Shown: positions 1-5,593, numbered from the stretch's first letter. The stretch is DNA of 9,427 nucleotides from RGIG1666 sp045595745 (GCA_045595745.1 JAZOBB010000139.1:1-9427), one strand, 5' to 3'. Made by a program: numbers and translations. The notes: generated from the sequence alone by a model not told the origin.

Positions 1-23
1 TGTGTCGATAAACTATCGACACA
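1..23. repeat. Perfect 10-bp hairpin at window start
   Basis: Arms tgtgtcgata (1-10) and tatcgacaca (14-23) are perfect reverse complements around a 3-base loop. No T-run follows on the plus strand, so it is not a convincing terminator. The core TCGACA recurs near 228 and 239 bases before the last terminal gene start (about 9240), each time in intergenic DNA, so it may be a remnant of a dispersed palindromic repeat. Confidence 0.55.
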
Positions 24-51
24 CTGGCAGGCTTCGAAAAAGGAAGTTAGA

Positions 52-109
52 TTTTACGAATTTGAATTCGTCGGCGTACGTTGGTACGGTAGAGTTCAAA
101 TTCGTAAAA
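52..109. repeat. 15-bp perfect inverted repeat (long hairpin)
   Basis: The arms ttttacgaatttgaa (52-66) and ttcaaattcgtaaaa (95-109) are exact reverse complements. The 28-base spacer contains a smaller stem (75-79 with 84-88). It lies directly upstream of the terminator at 117-154 and could be part of the same 3' untranslated region of an upstream gene, or a dispersed palindromic element. No coding potential is visible. Confidence 0.6.
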
Positions 110-116
110 AGCAAGC

Positions 117-154
117 AACCACGCGCTTTTTCAATAAAAGATGCGTGGTTTTAT
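117..154 (+). terminator. Rho-independent terminator
   Basis: Arms aaccacgc (117-124) and gcgtggtt (143-150) pair perfectly. An inner stem ctttt/aaaag (126-130 with 136-140) extends the helix, and the hairpin is followed by TT and an AT-rich tail. On the minus strand the same hairpin is followed by GCTTTTT, so it may work in both directions. It presumably ends a gene lying before the window. Confidence 0.65.
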
Positions 155-239
155 ATATAATAAACTTTTTAAAATTTTAGTTCTTAATTCAAATATAACG
201 ACGTGTTACTTGCGGTGGAACGACTTTTTCGACAGTCTG

Positions 240-266
240 AACTGCCGCAACGCGGCAGTTGTTTTT
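240..266 (+). terminator. Rho-independent terminator
   Basis: GC-rich arms aactgccgc (240-248) and gcggcagtt (252-260) form a perfect 9-bp stem, followed by GTTTTTG. This is a classical intrinsic terminator for plus-strand transcription. No gene in the window reads into it, so it is either a second terminator for the upstream unit or ends a short untranslated RNA. Confidence 0.7.
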
Positions 267-276
267 GTGTTTAAGA

Positions 277-410
277 TAAATTTTGGTTTAGCGCACAAGG
301 TGTTAATTTATGTTGTAGGGGCGAATCACGATTCGCCCGTTTGCATTAGCACAATTTTATATCGGGCGATTCGTGAATCGCCCCTACCTTGTAATATAAA
401 CCAAAATTTA
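277..410. repeat. Nested palindromic element, copy 1 with outer arms
   Basis: Outer arms taaattttggttta (277-290) and taaaccaaaattta (397-410) are a perfect 14-bp inverted repeat. A second inner stem follows (acaaggt 295-301 with accttgt 386-392), and the GTAGGGG core element (315-387) sits in what would otherwise be the loop. The right outer arm is partly duplicated directly downstream (taaaccaaaattt at 417-429), which forms its own hairpin with ttttggttt at 437-445. The layout suggests one palindromic repeat inserted into the loop of another. Confidence 0.6.
315..387. repeat. GTAGGGGCGA palindromic repeat, copy 1
   Basis: The two 25-base arms (315-339 and 363-387) are reverse complements except at two positions. 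Each arm is also a hairpin by itself (GGGCGAATC/GATTCGCCC in the left arm, GGGCGATTC/GAATCGCCC in the right arm). The two differences between arms compensate each other inside each hairpin. The 23-base spacer is AT-rich. A second copy lies at 9127-9200 in the opposite orientation. It resembles the small dispersed intergenic palindromes (REP/MITE-like) of gut Firmicutes. It encodes nothing. Confidence 0.75.
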
Positions 411-431
411 ACTGAGTAAACCAAAATTTTA

Positions 432-460
432 TTGATTTTTGGTTTTGTTTGTGATATTAT
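432..460 (+). promoter_or_regulatory. Sigma-A type promoter for the candidate small RNA
   Basis: A -35-like TTGATT (432-437) and a -10-like TATTAT (455-460) are separated by exactly 17 bases. The predicted start of transcription, about 466-468, coincides with the 5' base of the long stem at 465-574. The match is recognisable but not consensus, and the DNA is AT-rich, so chance matches are possible. Confidence 0.45.
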
Positions 461-466
461 TGATTT

Positions 467-622
467 GCGACATAAATCTGAATATTTGATATATACGTGT
501 GTATTTTTATACCTTATGGTAAAAATGCATGCTCTTTTTCGCATACGTGTATGTCAAAAGGATTTGTGTCGCAACAAAAGTCATGCATTTTTCGGTGCAT
601 CGACTTTCGGTGCACTTTTTTT
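467..622 (+). ncRNA. Candidate structured small RNA, family not recognised
   Basis: The sequence shows a long plus-strand hairpin. Positions 465-478 pair with 561-574 (14 pairs), then after a small internal loop 485-501 pair with 542-558 (17 pairs in a row). All four departures from Watson-Crick pairing (473, 490, 494 and 499) are G-U wobbles in the plus-strand RNA, as expected for a transcribed RNA and not for the opposite strand. A small apical hairpin lies at 505-525. An apical segment (521-531) is an 11-base perfect complement of a downstream segment (582-592), which would form a pseudoknot or compete with a local hairpin at 577-607. A promoter precedes it and a terminator stem plus seven T ends it, giving about 156 nt. 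I do not recognise an Rfam family. It has features loosely like 6S RNA (5' end in a long stem), but the expected central bubble is not evident. It could instead be a decayed palindromic element. Confidence 0.45.
595..622 (+). terminator. Rho-independent terminator of the candidate small RNA
   Basis: Stem 595-603 pairs with 607-615 (9 pairs including one U-G wobble, CTT loop) and is followed directly by seven T (616-622). The stem overlaps an alternative hairpin (577-587 with 596-607, one bulge), so the two structures cannot form together. Confidence 0.6.
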
Positions 623-692
623 GTTTGTATTTTTACATATGAGTTAAGGTGTGCCGAGCAGGCTCCTTCGTTACCACACGAGTTTTCAAAGC

Positions 693-718
693 AAAAACCC
701 ACCTTTTGGTGGGTTTTT
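693..718. terminator. Bidirectional rho-independent terminator
   Basis: Perfect 11-bp stem aaaaacccacc (693-703) / ggtgggttttt (708-718) with a TTTT loop. It has A-run and T-run flanks on both strands. It lies 14 bases beyond the stop codon of the minus-strand gene 732-1586 and is its natural terminator. It also blocks plus-strand read-through from the region to its left. Confidence 0.85.
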
Positions 719-731
719 GTCTTAGAAAAAA

Positions 732-1586
732 TTATTTAATTATTCCCTTTAACCGTTCAACAGTTTCTTTATAACTTGCAAGCGGCAAACCGTCTAAAAT
801 TATTTCGGGTTTTTTCTTAAGTGCATCTATGCGTTTAAACATATGAGCAATTTCTAAATCACCTGTGCCTGCGGCTGCAAATCTTTTGCCTTTTTCATCA
901 ATTATAAAATCCTTTAAATGAATAATGCGGATTTTTTCACCAAACAACTCAAATGCTTCGTCAATCATATCGCGTTGTTTGGTGTGGTTTTCTAAATTAA
1001 TCATATTTGAAATATCTAAAATTGCCTCTTGATTATCTGAATTTATATCATCAATCAATCGCTTCATAACTTTAGGCGTGCAAATGGGGCATTCCCATAC
1101 TGGCTCTATGCCGACTGTAACACCCAGTCTTTCGGCTTTTTTTACCAAAGGCTTTAAATTCTTTAAAAATAACTGATAAGTTTCTTCAGAATGTGTCCTT
1201 TCAATATCAACCTTGTGCGGATTGTCAGCACATACCAAAACACCTGTTTCTGTGCCTATTACTGTTGCATCAAAATCTTTTGCATAGTCAATAAAATTTT
1301 CAAAACGTTTAAGCTGAGATTTTTGCAGTTCCTCATTTTCTGCAATAGGATTTATGTAACATCCCAAAACTGAAACAGAAAGCTTGTGATTATCAAGCTC
1401 TGTTTTAATTTTTTTTGATAAATTTGCATCATAACCTACTTCATCAAAATTTACATCACTTACAGTTTTTGCAAGCGCGAATTGCAAATTAATGACATTA
1501 TTTTCGTTTGCTAAGGTGCACATATCCGAAAAGTTGTCTGCGATATCGTGCGCTCTTAATCCTAATTCGAAATTTTTAATATTCAT
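732..1586 (-). CDS. Sugar phosphate isomerase/epimerase-type TIM barrel protein
   Basis: The 284-residue product belongs to the xylose isomerase-like / AP endonuclease 2-type TIM barrel superfamily, whose members are cytoplasmic divalent-metal sugar isomerases, epimerases or dehydratases. Visible landmarks are an opening strand FELGLRAHD, then VGIEPVWE (E161), AILDISN (D191), IIHLKD (H223) and EIILDG (D265). These fall where the family places its four metal ligands, although the last is usually glutamate and here is aspartate. Length is normal for the family and there is no signal peptide. Three starts are possible: GTG at 1613, ATG at 1598 and ATG at 1586. I chose 1586 because GGA lies 7 bases upstream, whereas the others have no well-spaced ribosome binding site. 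The 1598 start would add MEIR. The gene is divergent from the phosphoesterase gene, and an inverted repeat covers its start. The exact substrate is unknown. It may act on the sugar imported by the nearby transporter (inference). Confidence 0.85.
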   Translation of the reverse strand: MNIKNFELGLRAHDIADNFSDMCTLANENNVINLQFALAKTVSDVNFDEVGYDANLSKKIKTELDNHKLSVSVLGCYINPIAENEELQKSQLKRFENFIDYAKDFDATVIGTETGVLVCADNPHKVDIERTHSEETYQLFLKNLKPLVKKAERLGVTVGIEPVWECPICTPKVMKRLIDDINSDNQEAILDISNMINLENHTKQRDMIDEAFELFGEKIRIIHLKDFIIDEKGKRFAAAGTGDLEIAHMFKRIDALKKKPEIILDGLPLASYKETVERLKGIIK

Positions 1587-1587
1587 T

Positions 1588-1673
1588 CTAATTTCCATAG
1601 CCTTTCTGCCCACAAATAGTAATTAAAAATACTTACGCTTCTCATTGTGGGCAGATAAGGCGTAATGGAAATT
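1588..1673 (-). promoter_or_regulatory. Inverted repeat over the translation start of the TIM barrel gene
   Basis: Two arms, 1588-1615 and 1645-1673, are reverse complements over about 26 positions with small bulges. They contain a perfect 11-bp block (tctgcccacaa 1605-1615 with ttgtgggcaga 1645-1655), then GCCTT/AAGGC and TAATTTCCAT/ATGGAAATTA. In a minus-strand transcript the second arm contains AGAAAGG, the ATG at 1598 and bases just before the ATG at 1586. Folding would therefore hide the ribosome binding site. No convincing minus-strand promoter was found, so it is not certain that the whole repeat lies within the transcript. Confidence 0.5.
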
Positions 1674-1686
1674 ATGCACATCGCCG

Positions 1687-1708
1687 TTTTGTGACTTTAG
1701 TCACAAAA
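1687..1708. repeat. Perfect 9-bp hairpin
   Basis: Arms ttttgtgac (1687-1695) and gtcacaaaa (1700-1708) flank a TTTA loop. It is the core of a larger imperfect palindrome, since tggaaattatgcac (1666-1679) is an approximate reverse complement of gtgcaattaattcca (1718-1732). The segment near 1664-1679 can therefore pair either here or with the start-codon repeat of the minus-strand gene. No T-run follows, so this is not a terminator. It could also be a binding site. Confidence 0.5.
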
Positions 1709-1734
1709 GCTCTGCGGTGCAATTAATTCCACCG

Positions 1735-1770
1735 GAGGTGTTTAACGTGATTTATCACGTTAAACACCTC
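1735..1770. repeat. Perfect 17-bp inverted repeat
   Basis: Arms gaggtgtttaacgtgat (1735-1751) and atcacgttaaacacctc (1754-1770) are exact reverse complements with two bases between them. It is the longest perfect palindrome in the window. On the plus strand only a weak TCTTTT follows, and no plus-strand gene precedes it, so a terminator role is doubtful. It lies between two divergent genes, so a regulator-binding site or part of a dispersed palindromic repeat are both possible. Confidence 0.6.
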
Positions 1771-1861
1771 TCTTTTAGAAAATTTTATATCAGTTACCTT
1801 AAAATGTCAATATAAATCCCTTGTTTTGTTGGAAATTGCATACTGAGAAAGATTGTGAACA

Positions 1862-1890
1862 TTGAAAAAACAAAATTGCTGTGTTATTAT
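1862..1890 (+). promoter_or_regulatory. Promoter of the phosphoesterase gene
   Basis: TTGAAA (1862-1867) and TATTAT (1885-1890) are 17 bases apart, with TG at 1882-1883 making an extended -10. Transcription would start near 1897, which supports the ATG at 1927 and rules out the upstream in-frame GTG at 1855. A 9-base inverted repeat, aaatccctt (1814-1822) and aagggattt (1897-1905), brackets the promoter and could be an operator. Confidence 0.55.
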
Positions 1891-1926
1891 TATACTAAGG
1901 GATTTTGTTTTGAAAGGAAGCTTTTT

Positions 1927-3030
1927 ATGTTAAGAACTAAACCGGCAGTTTTTGCAGCGGGAAAGAATTATCATATTATGGTACCTGTTAGTGTACCGAC
2001 TTTGATGTGGGTTCGAGTAGGAGATAAATGCTATTACGATGCAAGTAACGGCATAATGCGTTCAGAGGTTAAAGTTCATACTATGATTGTTCCTATGGAA
2101 GTTCTTGATAGAGAAAAGAAATATACTGTTTGTGTACGTAAAATTATAGAGCGCAAGCCTTATTTTACCGAGGTTGAGGATGTGGTTGAATATCCTTTTG
2201 ACTTTAAGCCGGTAAGCGGTGACAGTGTGCGGGCATATCATATTGCAGATGCTCACACAATGGTTGAATTTCCGGTGAGAGCCGCAAAAAATTATGGCGA
2301 TATTGATTTTTTGATTTTAAACGGAGACCTTCCGACTTACATAACAACAGAAGATGACGTTTTGGTTGTATATGAAATAGCCCAAGAGCTGACGGGCGGT
2401 AATATTCCGATTGTATTCTCGCGTGGAAATCACGATATGCGTGGAGTTGGTGCAGAGCTTTTTGCTCAGTGCACACCGTGCGTTGACGGGAAATCTTATT
2501 ATACCGTTCGTTTGGGCAACATCTGGATTTTGATTTTAGATTGTGCCGAGGACAAGCCCGACGACCACGAGGCGTACGGGCATACGGTTTGCTGTCACGA
2601 TTTTCGTCTGGCTCAGACTGATTTTATTAAAGATGTTATAAAAAATGCAGAAAATGAATATGAGGCAGAGGGCATAGAACATAAAATGGTGGTTGTACAC
2701 AATCCCTTTACATATCAGCTAAAGCCACCGTTTAACATTGAAGAAGATATATACAGAGAATGGGCAAAACTGTTAAAAGACCATGTAAAGCCTCGTTTGC
2801 TCTTGTGCGGTCACACACACAAGCTTACTGTAAGTGAGGTTGGAGGCGAAAAAGATGCACTCGGTCAGCCATGTACTGTGGTTGTGGGCGCAGAGCCTGA
2901 AATATATGACCCTAAAGAGTCGGATAAAAAATCATTTAAAGGCGCAGGCTTAAGGTTTTCAAATGGCGAAATAGAAATTACATTTACTAAATGCACAGGC
3001 GATATTTTAGGAAAGTATATTGTGAAATAA
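1927..3030 (+). CDS. Calcineurin-like metallophosphoesterase
   Basis: The 367-residue product has all sequence blocks of a two-metal calcineurin-like phosphoesterase: DAH (108-110), GD (133-134), GNHD (167-170), a histidine in VVVHNP (H258) and GHTH (295-298). These residues bind the dinuclear metal centre and hydrolyse phosphomonoesters or phosphodiesters. The first about 95 residues look like a beta-rich, Ig/fibronectin-like domain of the kind found in front of purple acid phosphatase-type enzymes. There is no signal peptide or membrane segment, so it is probably cytoplasmic. The start at 1927 is preceded by AAAGGAAG (1913-1920) at good spacing. An in-frame GTG at 1855 lies upstream of the predicted transcription start and lacks a binding site. 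It probably shares a transcript with the regulator 61 bases downstream, as no terminator lies between. The substrate is unknown. Its position in a carbohydrate uptake locus suggests a phosphorylated or phosphodiester-containing sugar (inference). Confidence 0.9.
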   Translation: MLRTKPAVFAAGKNYHIMVPVSVPTLMWVRVGDKCYYDASNGIMRSEVKVHTMIVPMEVLDREKKYTVCVRKIIERKPYFTEVEDVVEYPFDFKPVSGDSVRAYHIADAHTMVEFPVRAAKNYGDIDFLILNGDLPTYITTEDDVLVVYEIAQELTGGNIPIVFSRGNHDMRGVGAELFAQCTPCVDGKSYYTVRLGNIWILILDCAEDKPDDHEAYGHTVCCHDFRLAQTDFIKDVIKNAENEYEAEGIEHKMVVVHNPFTYQLKPPFNIEEDIYREWAKLLKDHVKPRLLLCGHTHKLTVSEVGGEKDALGQPCTVVVGAEPEIYDPKESDKKSFKGAGLRFSNGEIEITFTKCTGDILGKYIVK

Positions 3031-3091
3031 TGTAAAACAAGCGAATTTAATTTTAGAATTCTTATTCTTATATTATATGGAGAGCAGAGAT

Positions 3092-5386
3092 ATGTTTTTT
3101 AAAAAAATTGCATTACAACTGAATGATTTTTTTAAACGCAGCAGTCTTATGAGATTTTGGTTGCTTTCTTATATTGCGGTTTTAACGGTAATTCTGATTT
3201 TGGTTGGTTGTGCAGAAAATATATTTATCGGTTTTGTTATTGATGATACCATAATGCTTAAAACAGAGGAAATTAATACATTTGCCGATAAAATGGAAAT
3301 GCTTACCGAAGAGTGTAAGCTGTTTGCAGCCAGACTGGCTGTTGATGACAACTTTAACGATACATATATGTTGGGAATTACCAACACCCAGGAGCATTTA
3401 AAAATTAAAGATACAGCACTCGATATTAAGCGGACAATGACACTAGTCGATGATTTTTTTGTGTATCTTAAAAAGGATAATATGATTATAAATTCGTTGG
3501 GGTATGTTTGTACTCCTGATGATTATTATAACATTTATTTTAAAGAATCGAGTCTTAAATACGACAGATGGGTAAGCGAAATTATAAATTGTCAGTATTC
3601 GGGATATCATGTGTTTGATATGGTATCGCGCAGCAGACTTGGCACCGAAACAAAGTTTTGTTATGCACTTCCTACAAAGGTCTTAAACGGAACAGAGGCC
3701 ACCATATTTACTATGATAGATTCAGAACGCTACTCAAAAGAAATTGAAAAACTTAATGTCGACGAAACAATGTCGGTACTTATTTATGATGAAAACTCGA
3801 AAAGATATTTCCAAAAAGGCGAGTTTATTCCGAATGATGAACAGCTGACAGAGATGGAAGAAACCGGCGGTTTCTATGAAACCAGAGTTAACGGCAAAAA
3901 AGTGGTAATGAATTTTGTGCGTTCAAATTTTGCAACATGGAAATATCTGTTTGTTGTGCCTTACAGTGTATTTTGGGCAAGACTTATATATGTAAAGTAT
4001 ATTGGCTTTACAATAATTATTCTTTTGGCACTTTTGGGCATTGCGGGAATTTATCTTATAACAAAATACAATTATAAAACGGTTGCGGATATAATAAAGA
4101 AAATTGAAAAAAATTTCGAAGGTCAAAGCCGTGATATTAATGATAAAAATGAATATAGCCGAATAAATCGTATGATAGATGCGGCGGCACAGCTTAATGA
4201 CAAGGTCGAAAAGCAGGAAAAACAGGTTAGGTCAGATGTAGTTCTTAAATTATTGCTAGGTTTGATAAATAATGACGTTGAAAACGGAAATAATAGTTAC
4301 GACAGAATGTTTAAGACCGATAAATTTATGTCTGCGGTGTTCTGTACTGCGGCATACGAAAAGCTCTTTGAAAACGAGGCAATGAGCAGCAGCGAACGCT
4401 TTAGCACGGTTAAGCTGATTATAACAAACATTTTTACAGAGCTTATGGAGCCTTACGGAACAGTAGACTCGGTTGTAATTGAAAACATAGTTTTTCTGTT
4501 TTCGCCTGATGAAAAATATGTATCCTCTGCACGTGACATAATGTGTGAAAAAGCAGAAGAAACCGTTGAACTGATTAATAAATACTTCGAGCTTAACATA
4601 GTATGCGGATTAAGTAATTTGCATAAAGGAATAACGAATGTTTGCATGGCATATCGCGAGGCATTAAGTGCGCTTAATGTAGGTATGCAATCTGAACAGT
4701 ATGCTGTAAAGGTATATAGCGGTCGTGATAGTGTTGGCAAAAACTATTACTATCCGGTAGAGCAGGCTCAATATTTAATTATGCTGCTTAACAAGGCGGA
4801 TAGAGAAAGTGCACTGGGGCAGATTGATATGATTATTGATATGAACCATGATGCAATGCAGCTGGCTAACCTTAGAAAAGCGTTAATAACCGATATTGCA
4901 GGAACAATAATGAAAGCGGCTCAAAACATAGGTTATGAGCTGGATGGCGAAAAGCTGATGGATTGTGTTAACGTAGGGGATTATGCTGCAATCAGTAAGG
5001 TCTTTGAAACATATGTCGACAATATTTGTGATTTTGTAAACAAAGGGAGTCTTGGGCATATGGATACTATGGTTGATAAGGTTAATGCAATTATAGCAGA
5101 CAATTATACCGATTCACAGTTTAATGTTAATATGATTGCAGATATGCTTAACGTTAATGCAAATTATTTGTCTGCCATATATAAAAGAAAAACAGATATG
5201 AATATGCTTGATAATATACGCACACTAAGAGTTAAAGAGGCGAAAAGGTTGATTGTCGATACTAAAATGCCATTAGAAAATGTTGCAAAAAAATCCGGCT
5301 TTGGTTCGGTAACGACATTTAACCGCGTGTTCAAAAAATTTACCGGTGTTTCACCGGGTGTTTACAGAAGTATGAATAAACAATAA
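3092..5386 (+). CDS. Membrane-anchored AraC-family transcriptional regulator
   Basis: The 764-residue protein has a transmembrane helix near residues 22-50, an extracellular domain of about 250 residues, a second helix near 303-326 and a short coiled segment. Next comes a cytoplasmic region (about 385-545) resembling the degenerate GGDEF-like domain of such regulators (GLSNLHKGITN...MAYREALSAL). A C-terminal AraC DNA-binding domain (about 660-760) has two helix-turn-helix units, MIADMLNVNANYLSAIYKRK and LENVAKKSGFGSVTTFNRVF. This build (YesN-like, with a Cache-type outer sensor inferred from layout) is typical of regulators beside LplABC-type sugar importers in Firmicutes. It works as a one-component sensor that carries signal directly from outside to DNA. 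I chose ATG 3092 because GGAGAG lies 7 bases upstream. The ATG at 3077 has no binding site. The likely target is the promoter at 5518-5547. The ligand cannot be read from the sequence. Confidence 0.9.
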   Translation: MFFKKIALQLNDFFKRSSLMRFWLLSYIAVLTVILILVGCAENIFIGFVIDDTIMLKTEEINTFADKMEMLTEECKLFAARLAVDDNFNDTYMLGITNTQEHLKIKDTALDIKRTMTLVDDFFVYLKKDNMIINSLGYVCTPDDYYNIYFKESSLKYDRWVSEIINCQYSGYHVFDMVSRSRLGTETKFCYALPTKVLNGTEATIFTMIDSERYSKEIEKLNVDETMSVLIYDENSKRYFQKGEFIPNDEQLTEMEETGGFYETRVNGKKVVMNFVRSNFATWKYLFVVPYSVFWARLIYVKYIGFTIIILLALLGIAGIYLITKYNYKTVADIIKKIEKNFEGQSRDINDKNEYSRINRMIDAAAQLNDKVEKQEKQVRSDVVLKLLLGLINNDVENGNNSYDRMFKTDKFMSAVFCTAAYEKLFENEAMSSSERFSTVKLIITNIFTELMEPYGTVDSVVIENIVFLFSPDEKYVSSARDIMCEKAEETVELINKYFELNIVCGLSNLHKGITNVCMAYREALSALNVGMQSEQYAVKVYSGRDSVGKNYYYPVEQAQYLIMLLNKADRESALGQIDMIIDMNHDAMQLANLRKALITDIAGTIMKAAQNIGYELDGEKLMDCVNVGDYAAISKVFETYVDNICDFVNKGSLGHMDTMVDKVNAIIADNYTDSQFNVNMIADMLNVNANYLSAIYKRKTDMNMLDNIRTLRVKEAKRLIVDTKMPLENVAKKSGFGSVTTFNRVFKKFTGVSPGVYRSMNKQ

Positions 5387-5389
5387 CAG

Positions 5390-5429
5390 AAAATGAAACT
5401 GTCACCTTTTGTGGCAGTTTCATTTTCTA
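5390..5429 (+). terminator. Rho-independent terminator after the regulator gene
   Basis: Arms aaaatgaaactgtcac (5390-5405) and gtggcagtttcatttt (5411-5426) form a 16-pair stem with one G-U pair, starting three bases after the regulator's stop codon. The A-rich and T-rich ends make it usable in both directions. It separates the regulator from the importer operon, which therefore needs its own promoter. Confidence 0.85.
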
Positions 5430-5492
5430 TATATCAATATATGGTAATTAAAGCCGACAATATCCAATATCTATGCGTAATTGTTAGAAAAT

Positions 5493-5522
5493 GATTGTCA
5501 ACCTAAGATTCTGCCGATTGTC
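5493..5522 (+). promoter_or_regulatory. Candidate operator: direct GATTGTC repeats
   Basis: GATTGTC occurs at 5493-5499 and 5516-5522, start to start 23 bases, about two helical turns. The second copy overlaps the -35 hexamer at 5518-5523. An inverted partner GACAAT lies at 5456-5461. AraC-family activators commonly bind direct repeats of this spacing just upstream of or overlapping -35, so this is a plausible site for the adjacent regulator. The motif is short and no other copy set was found for comparison. Confidence 0.35.
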
Positions 5523-5547
5523 TGTGGATGCTTTAGTAGGTTATAAT
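5518..5547 (+). promoter_or_regulatory. Promoter of the importer operon
   Basis: A perfect -10 TATAAT (5542-5547) lies 18 bases after a poor -35 TTGTCT (5518-5523). A strong -10 with a weak -35 is what an activator-dependent promoter looks like, in line with a positive role for the AraC-type regulator. The predicted leader to the ATG at 5594 is about 40 bases. Confidence 0.65.
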
Positions 5548-5593
5548 ATAGATGTTAAAATATTTAAAATTATTTTTTAGGAGATGATTTTTT

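Larger units (their letters stand above)
1..731. other. Palindrome-rich intergenic region without credible protein genes
   Basis: No open reading frame here looks like a gene. The few short ones (60-92 codons, both strands) run across perfect hairpins and terminators, lack ribosome binding sites and have low-complexity, cysteine- and phenylalanine-rich translations. What the stretch does hold is a succession of inverted repeats: 1-23, 52-109, a terminator at 117-154, a terminator at 240-266, a nested palindrome at 277-410 with a further hairpin at 418-445, a promoter-hairpin-terminator unit at 432-622, and a bidirectional terminator at 693-718. A weak hairpin (649-653 with 675-679) is the only structure seen between 623 and 692. 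The gene upstream of position 1 is not in the window. Confidence 0.75.

Noticed and set aside
315..387. CRISPR repeat or integron-type attachment site.
   Set aside because: Only two distant copies exist, in opposite orientation, with no spacer array, no cas or integrase gene and no recombination core site.
467..622. 6S RNA or a known riboswitch.
   Set aside because: The long stem is suggestive, but the 6S central bubble and no known aptamer consensus can be recognised, and no plus-strand gene follows for a riboswitch to control.
141..739. Short open reading frames on both strands (for example 141-419, 432-647, 514-702).
   Set aside because: They cross perfect hairpins, the palindromic elements and terminators, lack ribosome binding sites and have no family-like sequence.
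1587..1613. GTG start at 1613 or ATG at 1598 for the minus-strand gene.
   Set aside because: No ribosome binding site precedes the GTG. For 1598 the AAAGG is only two bases away. The ATG at 1586 has GGA at 7 bases, and its product opens as family members do. The 1598 start is not fully excluded.
1855..1926. Upstream GTG start at 1855 for the phosphoesterase, adding 24 residues.
   Set aside because: It lies before the predicted transcription start near 1897, covers the promoter hexamers and has no binding site. AAAGGAAG sits correctly before the ATG at 1927.
3077..3091. ATG at 3077 as start of the AraC-type regulator.
   Set aside because: No binding site precedes it, while its own bases form part of the GGAGAG that serves the ATG at 3092.
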